Shown here: positions 58,674-64,000 of the stretch, one piece after another
Numbering within the stretch: position 1 is the stretch's first letter
Layout of the letters: each line of letters opens with the position of its first letter
NCBI GenBank assembly: GCA_963788225.1
Contig: CAWBGI010000003.1
Span: forward strand, 62,001 to 126,000
Length of the DNA stretch: 64,000 nucleotides
Reading direction: 5' to 3'
Origin: Sulfotelmatobacter sp963788225
GTDB lineage: Bacteria; Acidobacteriota; Terriglobia; Terriglobales; Acidobacteriaceae
Made by a program: the position numbers and the translations under genes
The notes under the pieces: generated by a model
Databases searched by the model: none
Told to the model about the DNA's origin: nothing
Seen by the model: only the letters and a program-made list of their open reading frames with translations

Positions 58674-59204
58674 TTGACCAGACCCAACAACTGGAAAAAC
58701 CGGAAAAAGAAGCAACCCAAAATCCCGGACAAGAAACTCCGCGGCGAGTGGGCCGAAATGGTCTTCATGACCCGCATCATCGAAATGGGCATCCCTATCA
58801 GCAAACCTTGGGGAGAGATGCAGAGCTTCGACTATGTCGTAGGCCGGACCCGCCACTTCGTGTCTGTGCAAGTCAAATCCACCATCTGCGAAGTAGGCAC
58901 CGGTTACGTCTGCAGCGTGCGCGGCGGACACAAGCCATACCCGCCCGGCTCCTTTGACTTTCTCGCCGCCTACGTGGTTCACGAGAACGCCTGGTACATC
59001 ATTCCCGAAGAAGAAATTCTGGGTATGGACGGCGTGTCGCTCTACCCCAAATCGCCGGACTCGAAGTACGAGGAGTATCGCGAAGCCTGGCACCTGCTCG
59101 ACCCCGACGCCGAACCGGGCCACATCGACGACATCCAGGGGTGCGCTGAAGAGTTTTCTGCGGAGTGGGCTGAAGCGGGAGCAGAAACACTGCCCGGTGA
59201 CTGA
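58674..59204 (+). CDS. PD-(D/E)XK nuclease superfamily protein
   Basis: 176 residues. The catalytic core looks like a PD-(D/E)XK fold: RGEWAEMVFMTRIIEMGI, MQSFDYVVGRTRHFVSVQVKS with Asp and the Q-V-K tripeptide in place of (D/E)-x-K, then a strand. This resembles group-I-intron-associated PD-(D/E)XK endonucleases. TTG 58674 has GAGGT seven bases upstream. A basic N-terminus (NWKNRKKKQPKIPDKK) could contact DNA. No intron or inteins are adjacent; it might be a stand-alone homing-type or repair nuclease. An upstream hairpin may control it. Confidence 0.75.
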   Translation: MTRPNNWKNRKKKQPKIPDKKLRGEWAEMVFMTRIIEMGIPISKPWGEMQSFDYVVGRTRHFVSVQVKSTICEVGTGYVCSVRGGHKPYPPGSFDFLAAYVVHENAWYIIPEEEILGMDGVSLYPKSPDSKYEEYREAWHLLDPDAEPGHIDDIQGCAEEFSAEWAEAGAETLPGD

Positions 59205-59252
59205 CGACTGGCTCGGCGGCTGAGGGCCACAGTTGTTAATTGCCGGCTTTAC

Positions 59253-59277
59253 GGCGCGGATTGAAGCCGCGCCTTTC
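59253..59277 (+). terminator. Terminator after the nuclease gene
   Basis: GGCGCGG (59253-59259) pairs with CCGCGCC (59267-59273), followed by TTTCC. It is a moderate terminator 48 bp after the stop. Confidence 0.6.
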
Positions 59278-59586
59278 CAATCACTCGCATGGCGGTCTGA
59301 AATTCGTTGCCGCGATTTCCTCCGTGGTTTTCCACGGATTTCCACAAGGAAGTTTCGCCGTCCACAGTTTCTTCACAAGGGGGAAATGTTTTTCTGTTGC
59401 GGCTTACAACATTCCGGAACAGAGTGTTTCCAGCGAATACGTGGCAAATCTCAAAGCTTGCCAATGGATGATTGCGGTGACGCCAGTGGCAGACTGGCAA
59501 TTCTCGAGGGTGAATTGCCAGGGGAAATTCGGAAGCGCGCGTGAGCGCGTGACGGTTGCCCGGGCATTGCGGCCTCCTCCACAGTG
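59278..59586. other. Intergenic, no gene recognised
   Basis: 309 bp with a degenerate 'ccgtgg' repeat (59313-59345) and otherwise no signal. A 118-residue open frame here has no ribosome site and no protein-like composition. It should contain the promoter of the candidate RNA. Confidence 0.45.
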
Positions 59587-59805
59587 CGCTCATTGAGCGG
59601 GCTGGGCCGTTGGCTAAACCGCAGGGGTTGCAGAAAAGTGATTCTCTGAATCACGCATCCGCGGTCAGTACTGGTAAAAGTGGCACTCACTGCGAGCGCT
59701 GTCGGACCAGTACCATCGTCCCGTTGCTCCTAGCGGCGGGAAGGCAGGACTAGAGATCCACGAACGATGCGACGCCGATGGCTGGTCGGCGTCGCATTTG
59801 TTTTC
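59587..59805 (+). ncRNA. Candidate structured RNA ending in a strong terminator
   Basis: Four stems in ~220 bp: CGCTC/GAGCG (59587-59599), GTGATTC/GAATCAC with a 3-base loop (59638-59654), GTACTGGT/ACCAGTAC enclosing 30 bases (59668-59713), and a 10-pair stem TCCCGTTGCT/AGCGGCGGGA with two G-U pairs (59719-59741). It closes with a perfect 12-bp terminator stem (59767-59797) and TTGTTTTC. No protein gene overlaps it and it is not upstream-linked to dnaB as a leader because the terminator intervenes. Family not recognised; known Acidobacterial RNA motifs and 6S RNA are candidates. Stems were found by eye. Confidence 0.5.
59767..59805 (+). terminator. Strong rho-independent terminator
   Basis: A perfect 12-bp stem ATGCGACGCCGA/TCGGCGTCGCAT with a 7-base loop and a T-rich tail. 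No coding gene ends within 500 bp upstream on this strand other than the nuclease, which has its own terminator. Confidence 0.9.
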
Positions 59806-60104
59806 TTAAGGAAAACCTTTTTCGCCGCGGATTTTCACGGATTTACGCGGATGAACCTTTTCCGGCTTTTCGTTCCAAAAAGACCTGCACGCGGAGTTAC
59901 GCGCAGAACAGCCGCGGAGGGCGCGGAGGGCGCGGAGCGCTGCCGCGACGACTTGGGGTGCGCGGATTTTTTATCGGACGCGTTTTCGCGGGGCTTCCAC
60001 AGGATAACCGTTGGGTTCACAGGTTCTGCACACATTCGTTTTGCGTTTCGCTGTTTGTTCGCTTATGCTAGGCGGAGGATTCGGGCACAGTCTAGTTCGG
60101 AATT
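59806..60104. other. Intergenic region before dnaB with repeats
   Basis: 299 bp. Holds a 'ccgcggattttcacggattt' arm (59826-59850) and runs of GCGGAGGGCGCGGAG (59915-59940). The dnaB promoter should lie here, but no convincing hexamers were found. Confidence 0.5.
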
Positions 60105-61352
60105 ATGGCTACCACCGATTACAACATCAGCACTCTTCCGGCGAATGTAGAAGCAGAGCGCTCGATTCTGGGCGCGATCCTGCTGGACAACTTTGCTTAC
60201 AACCAGGCTGCGGAGCATTTGCGGGTCGAGGATTTTTCGCTGGACTCGCACCGGCGGATTTATGGGCGCATGGTCGATCTGGCGGAGACTTCGCGTCCGA
60301 TCGACATGATCACGCTGATCGAGGAACTGGACCGGCATAAAGATCTGCAGGCGATCGGCGATGTCGGATATGTGTCGAGTTTGCTGGACGGCGTTCCGGA
60401 CAGGCCGAGCATTGAGCACTACGTCAAGATCGTGCGCGACAAGGCTTTGCTGCGGGGGCTGATTCATGCGGCGAACACGGCGATTGCGCGGGCGGCGGAT
60501 CAATCTGATCTTGCGGAAGAAGTGCTCAGCGACGCCGAGGCTGCCATCTTTCAGCTCTCGGAGAAGCGCATTGGGCGCGGCTTCATGGGCGTGCAGGAGA
60601 TTGTGCGCGAATCGTTCGGCTCGGTGGATGCCTTGCTGCAACGCGGGCAGCGCATCACCGGATTAGCCACGCATTATGAGAATCTCGATGAGATGACCAG
60701 TGGATTGCAACGCGCAGACCTGGTGATTATTGCGGCGCGGCCTTCGATGGGCAAGACGGCGTTCGCGATGAACATTGCGGAGAACGCTGCCATCAAAGAT
60801 CAGCAAGTGGTGGGAGTGTTCTCGCTGGAAATGTCGCGGGAGGCGCTGCTGCTGCGCCTGCTGTGCTCGACGGCAGAAGTGGACGCGCACAAGATGCGCA
60901 CCGGATCGCTCTGGCAGGACGATACGCGCAAAGTGGTGCGGGCGATGGAGCAACTGGCGCACGCGCCGATTTTCATCGACGACACGCCGGGCATTTCTTT
61001 GAGCGAGATGCGGGCCAAGGCGCGGCGCTTGAAGCAGGCGCAGCAGGGAAAGCTTGACCTGATCATTGTGGACTACCTGCAGCTGCATGTCGGGCGGCGG
61101 CAAGCGCTACGAAAACCGCACGCAGGAAGTGTCGGCAATATCGCGCGGGCTGAAGGCTTTGGCCAAGGAACTGAGCGTGCCGGTGGTGGCGCTCTCGCAG
61201 TTGAGCCGCGCTCCGGAGAGCCGGGGCGGCGACCATCGTCCGCAGCTTTCCGATCTGCGCGAGTCGGGGTCGATCGAGCAGGATGCCGATCTGGTGATGT
61301 TCATCTTCCGCGAAGAAGTTTACCGGCAGGACGATCCGGATTTGCAGGGTAA
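60105..61352 (+). CDS. dnaB: Replicative DNA helicase DnaB, N-terminal part (frameshifted)
   Basis: DnaB N-terminal domain (NVEAERSILGAILLDNFAYN, RLPD-type helices), linker, and RecA-like motor with Walker A ARPSMGKTAFAMNIAENAA, GVFSLEMSREALLLRLL, and Walker B LDLIIVDYLQL. After DYLQL the family continues as MSGGGKRYENRTQEVS, but this frame reads H at 61086 and then non-family sequence to 61352. A single extra C at about 61086 (CTGCAGCTG-C-ATGTCG) explains it. The rest of the helicase is in the next entry. As dnaB is essential, a sequence error is likely. ATG 60105; the ribosome site is weak. Confidence 0.93.
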   Translation: MATTDYNISTLPANVEAERSILGAILLDNFAYNQAAEHLRVEDFSLDSHRRIYGRMVDLAETSRPIDMITLIEELDRHKDLQAIGDVGYVSSLLDGVPDRPSIEHYVKIVRDKALLRGLIHAANTAIARAADQSDLAEEVLSDAEAAIFQLSEKRIGRGFMGVQEIVRESFGSVDALLQRGQRITGLATHYENLDEMTSGLQRADLVIIAARPSMGKTAFAMNIAENAAIKDQQVVGVFSLEMSREALLLRLLCSTAEVDAHKMRTGSLWQDDTRKVVRAMEQLAHAPIFIDDTPGISLSEMRAKARRLKQAQQGKLDLIIVDYLQLHVGRRQALRKPHAGSVGNIARAEGFGQGTERAGGGALAVEPRSGEPGRRPSSAAFRSARVGVDRAGCRSGDVHLPRRSLPAGRSGFAG

Positions 61353-61473
61353 GGCGGAGATCATCATTTCGAAGCAGCGCAATGGGCCGACCGGCAAGCT
61401 GATGCTGGCTTTCCGCAAGAACTGCACCCGGTTCGAGATGATGGCCGAGGGTGGAATGGCGCCGGAGGAGTGA
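61066..61473 (+). CDS. dnaB: Replicative DNA helicase DnaB, C-terminal part (frameshifted)
   Basis: From about 61087 this frame reads MSGGGKRYENRTQEVSAISR, GLKALAKELSVPVVALSQLS, RAPESRGGDHRPQLSDLRES, GSIEQDADLVMFIFREEVYR and ISKQRNGPTGKLMLAFRKNC, the DnaB C-terminal ATPase region with DNA-binding loops and the arginine finger. Bases 61066-61086 belong to the previous frame; the start given is simply where the frame opens. Joined to the first part it gives a normal 456-residue helicase. Confidence 0.93.
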   Translation: MWTTCSCMSGGGKRYENRTQEVSAISRGLKALAKELSVPVVALSQLSRAPESRGGDHRPQLSDLRESGSIEQDADLVMFIFREEVYRQDDPDLQGKAEIIISKQRNGPTGKLMLAFRKNCTRFEMMAEGGMAPEE

Positions 61474-61968
61474 TTTTCACGCCTAGGGGAATCTCTGTAG
61501 TTTAATGCAGGAAAACCTGTAGTCTTGCTAGTTAAGTAGCTTAGGGGATTCAAGTTGCACACGACGGGCGCGCTGTGGAAAAGCTTGTGGAATTGCGGAC
61601 CGGGCTGGAAGTTGCTAACGGAAAACATGGTTGGACCGATCTGGTATTCCGAAACCCCGCCCGGTTAAAGTCCTGAATAGTAACCAGTTAGGCAATTCAC
61701 TTGACATTAACATGGGCAGAGGCCGCGGAAATGCGGGTTATTCCCGTATTGGAGATTTGCACATTTTGGGCTCTGGGATGTTTGAATTCCGTGCTCCTGA
61801 GCGGGGCAGGCCATCATAAGCGCTAACTGAAGCGTTTGGGCATTAGAAGATGCCAGGTTCCCAGAAGCTTTCCCAGAAGCCCGTTTCTGGACAACTTCCG
61901 GTGGCCGACAATCCAAAACGACGCATCCTCGTGCAACGGTTCTATGCAGGCTATAATTGCGCTCACGC
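61474..61968. other. Intergenic region between dnaB and a kinase gene
   Basis: 495 bp. No protein gene, tRNA or terminator was recognised. A TTGACA at 61699-61704 has no good -10 partner. The only strong signal is TATAAT at 61952-61957, next to the kinase start. Confidence 0.5.
61952..61957 (+). promoter_or_regulatory. -10 element immediately upstream of the kinase start
   Basis: A perfect TATAAT ends 11 bases before the ATG at 61969. Transcription would begin within about 0-6 bases of the ATG, so a leaderless or nearly leaderless message is expected. No clear -35. Confidence 0.5.
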
Positions 61969-64000
61969 ATGGGGCTCATCTCGGGCACCAAACTCGGTCC
62001 GTATGAAATTCAGTCGCCCCTAGGCGCGGGCGGGATGGGTGAAGTCTACCGCGCCCGAGACACGCGCCTCGATCGCACCGTTGCTATCAAGATCCTGCCC
62101 GCTCATCTTTCTTCCAACCCGGAGGCCAAGCTGCGATTCGAGCGCGAAGCGCGGGCCATCTCGTCGCTGAACCATCCCCACATCTGCACGCTCTACGATG
62201 TCGGACATCAGGACGGGACGGATTATCTCGTCATGGAGTTTCTCGAAGGCGAAACCCTCGCCGACCGCCTGCGCAAGGGTCCACTGCCATTGCAGCAGGT
62301 TCTGAAATACGGCATCGAGATCGGCCAGGGGCTCGAAACAGCTCACCGCACCGGAGTGGTTCACCGCGACCTGAAGCCAGGCAACATCATGCTGACAAAA
62401 TCCGGGGCCAAGCTGATGGATTTTGGACTGGCGAAAGCGACGCCGCCCGTCGCTCCATCTTCCTCCGGCCTCAGCATGACTCAGTCCACTCCGGTCGGCG
62501 CTCACCCCCTGACCACACAGGGCACGATCGTGGGCACGTTCCAGTACATGGCTCCGGAGCAAATCGAGGGCAAGGAAGCTGATGCGCGCAGCGATATTTT
62601 CGCTTTCGGAGCGGTGCTATACGAGATGGTGACCGGCAAGCGCGCTTTCGAAGGCAAGAGCCAGCTCAGCGTCGCCAGCGCGATTCTCGAAAGAGATCCC
62701 GCCCCAATCAGCGCGGCCAGCCGCGGCATTCCGCCCGCACTCGAAAGAACTATCGCCATTTGTCTGACAAAGGATCCCGAGCAACGCTGGTCAACTGCGC
62801 ACGATGTGATGTTGCAATTGACGCTGATTGCGAACGCCGAGGACGGTACCAGCAAGCCCGCCACCGGGCGACTTACGAATCGCATCGCATCCGCCATCGC
62901 GCTCGTTGCTCTGCTCGTGGGCGGCAGCATCGCCGCCCTCGTCGCCCATTGGACCCGGCCCACACCGCAATCCAGTCCGGTCATCCGTTTCTCCATCTCA
63001 TTTCCAAGGGATGCGCCTATGGCGCTGCCCAATCCCACTCCGACATTGGCGATTGCACCCGATGGTTCGGCCATTGCCTACGTGGGGGCACTCCGTCCCG
63101 TGCAGCCAGGAGTAGGCGGCAATGCGTCCCCACTAGGTCCAACGGGGATAACTGACGTGGCCGCGGCGTCCGGATTTTCCTCACGCGTGCTTACCGACAT
63201 TGGGTCACAGAGTGTCGCTGCCACCACGGCCCTCTACATACGGCGTATGGATCAGTCCGCGGCCGAACTCGTCCCGGGCGGCGAGGCAGCCGTCAACCCA
63301 TTTTTTTCGCCGGACGGTCAATGGTTGGGCTGGTTCTCGAAGGGCTTCATGAGGAAAGCGAGGCTCGGAGGCGGCGCGCCCGTCACCATCTGCGAAATCA
63401 GCGACATCTTCATGGGCGGAGCTTACTGGGCGCCCGACGGTTTCATCTACTTCACTCCCGGAGACCTCATGCGCGTCTCCGCCAGCGGAGGCCAGCCGGA
63501 ACTGTTGGCCAGAGTGGACACTACCAAAGACGCTGACTATCAATCGCCCCAACTCCTGCCTGGCGGGAAGGCCGTGCTGCTCACCCGCCGTCCGCTGAAC
63601 GTCACCAGCTACGACGACGCTGTGATCTTCGCCTATCGCCTCGATACGCACGAGAGCGTGACCCTGGTCGAGGGTGGCTCGTCGGGCATATACCTTCCCT
63701 CGGGGCATCTGCTGTATGCCCGTGTGGGCTCATTTTTTGCCATGCCGTTTGATGCCGCCAGGCTCAAGCCCCTGGGCGCTCCGGTGGAAGTCCTCCGCGG
63801 CGGCATGTTGAGCGAGAACGCGGGAAATGTCACGCTGGCAGTTTCCAGCAACGGCGTGCTGGCCTATGCCCCGGGCGGACCGATACAGAGCGACAATAGC
63901 GAAGTTCTTGCGGTCAGACATTCCGGTGCACCGCGTGTTCTATCGCCGAACCCGCGTATTTTTGATGAGCCGGTAGCGTCGCCCGACGGGCAAAACCTCG
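61969..64000 (+). CDS. Ser/Thr protein kinase with beta-propeller tail (3' truncated by window edge)
   Basis: The frame is open from ATG 61969 to the last base (677 codons). Kinase domain ~11-280: GAGGMGEVYRARD, VAIK Lys41, VHRDLKPGN (131-139), DFGLAK (151-156), GTFQYMAPEQ and DIFAFGAVLYEMV, all catalytic residues intact. One membrane helix (IASAIALVALLVGGSIAALV, ~303-323), then beta-propeller blades of the WD40-like/TolB kind (AIAPDGSAIAYVG, FFSPDGQWLGWFS, YWAPDGFIYFTPG, QLLPGGKAVLLTR). The extracytoplasmic propeller probably senses a ligand. ATG has a -10 element 12 bases upstream and no Shine-Dalgarno. Confidence 0.92.
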   Translation, partial: MGLISGTKLGPYEIQSPLGAGGMGEVYRARDTRLDRTVAIKILPAHLSSNPEAKLRFEREARAISSLNHPHICTLYDVGHQDGTDYLVMEFLEGETLADRLRKGPLPLQQVLKYGIEIGQGLETAHRTGVVHRDLKPGNIMLTKSGAKLMDFGLAKATPPVAPSSSGLSMTQSTPVGAHPLTTQGTIVGTFQYMAPEQIEGKEADARSDIFAFGAVLYEMVTGKRAFEGKSQLSVASAILERDPAPISAASRGIPPALERTIAICLTKDPEQRWSTAHDVMLQLTLIANAEDGTSKPATGRLTNRIASAIALVALLVGGSIAALVAHWTRPTPQSSPVIRFSISFPRDAPMALPNPTPTLAIAPDGSAIAYVGALRPVQPGVGGNASPLGPTGITDVAAASGFSSRVLTDIGSQSVAATTALYIRRMDQSAAELVPGGEAAVNPFFSPDGQWLGWFSKGFMRKARLGGGAPVTICEISDIFMGGAYWAPDGFIYFTPGDLMRVSASGGQPELLARVDTTKDADYQSPQLLPGGKAVLLTRRPLNVTSYDDAVIFAYRLDTHESVTLVEGGSSGIYLPSGHLLYARVGSFFAMPFDAARLKPLGAPVEVLRGGMLSENAGNVTLAVSSNGVLAYAPGGPIQSDNSEVLAVRHSGAPRVLSPNPRIFDEPVASPDGQNL

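Noticed and set aside
59240..59596. 118-residue open frame between nuclease gene and candidate RNA
   Set aside because: No Shine-Dalgarno, no protein-like pattern, and it overlaps repeat sequence and the start of the RNA candidate.
61699..61704. TTGACA possible promoter
   Set aside because: No -10 hexamer at 15-19 bases.
1..64000. CRISPR array or integrase gene
   Set aside because: No regularly spaced direct repeats with unique spacers and no integrase motif were seen.

Overview
The window is GC-rich bacterial chromosome, most likely from an uncultured member of the Acidobacteriota (Terriglobia, Koribacter/Sulfotelmatobacter-like). Evidence: two eukaryotic-type Ser/Thr kinases with TPR or beta-propeller tails, two very large TonB-dependent-receptor-like proteins with an N-terminal carboxypeptidase-regulatory domain, a tad pilus locus, bactofilin, and DinB/DUF1572 proteins among housekeeping genes. 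The lineage is inferred from gene content; there is no rRNA gene to confirm it.

Layout. 1-5.6 kb: tad pilus genes (TadG-like fragment, two TadE-like pseudopilins, DUF192, TadC, TadB, truncated TadA/CpaF ATPase). 5.6-7.6 kb: ispD and a YacL-type PIN-TRAM protein; ispD runs directly into the truncated tadA, and both look cut at the join. 7.9-18.3 kb: secreted KQ-rich protein, frameshifted Ser/Thr kinase with TPR tail, membrane TIR protein, murJ, a membrane spermidine-synthase-like protein, CDP-alcohol phosphatidyltransferase and GtrA-like protein. 18.4-31.4 kb: two TonB-dependent-receptor-like proteins, quinone oxidoreductase, bactofilin, DinB, RNase R, tRNA-Pro(GGG), MerR regulator. 31.5-38.9 kb: a 12-residue Lys-rich peptide gene with its own terminator, hydantoinase B, DUF1572, catalase-like protein, tdh and kbl (threonine to glycine). 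38.9-45.4 kb: HigBA-like toxin-antitoxin pair, pyrC, pyrB, stress proteins, hemB. 45.6-55.6 kb: histidine kinase, mutS2, dnaG, rpoD, then a PIN/antitoxin pair. 55.6-64 kb: hypothetical genes, an IS5-family element, a PD-(D/E)XK nuclease, a candidate structured RNA, a frameshifted dnaB, and a second Ser/Thr kinase that runs off the end.

Most interesting. (1) Short dispersed DNA repeats lie inside housekeeping genes as in-frame insertions (RNase R twice plus its stop codon, HyuB, MutS2, probably DnaG). The same repeat is read in different frames, so this is DNA-level invasion, like the Rickettsia palindromic elements. (2) The PIN toxin-antitoxin pair sits between rpoD and a decayed copy of the last ~70 bp of rpoD. 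(3) A run of stable hairpins ending in a 12-bp terminator stem (59.59-59.81 kb) looks like an unannotated RNA gene. (4) ispD and tadA are joined at one breakpoint, a deletion or an assembly chimera. Two single-base frameshifts, one in essential dnaB, suggest residual sequence errors and argue for caution with other broken genes.
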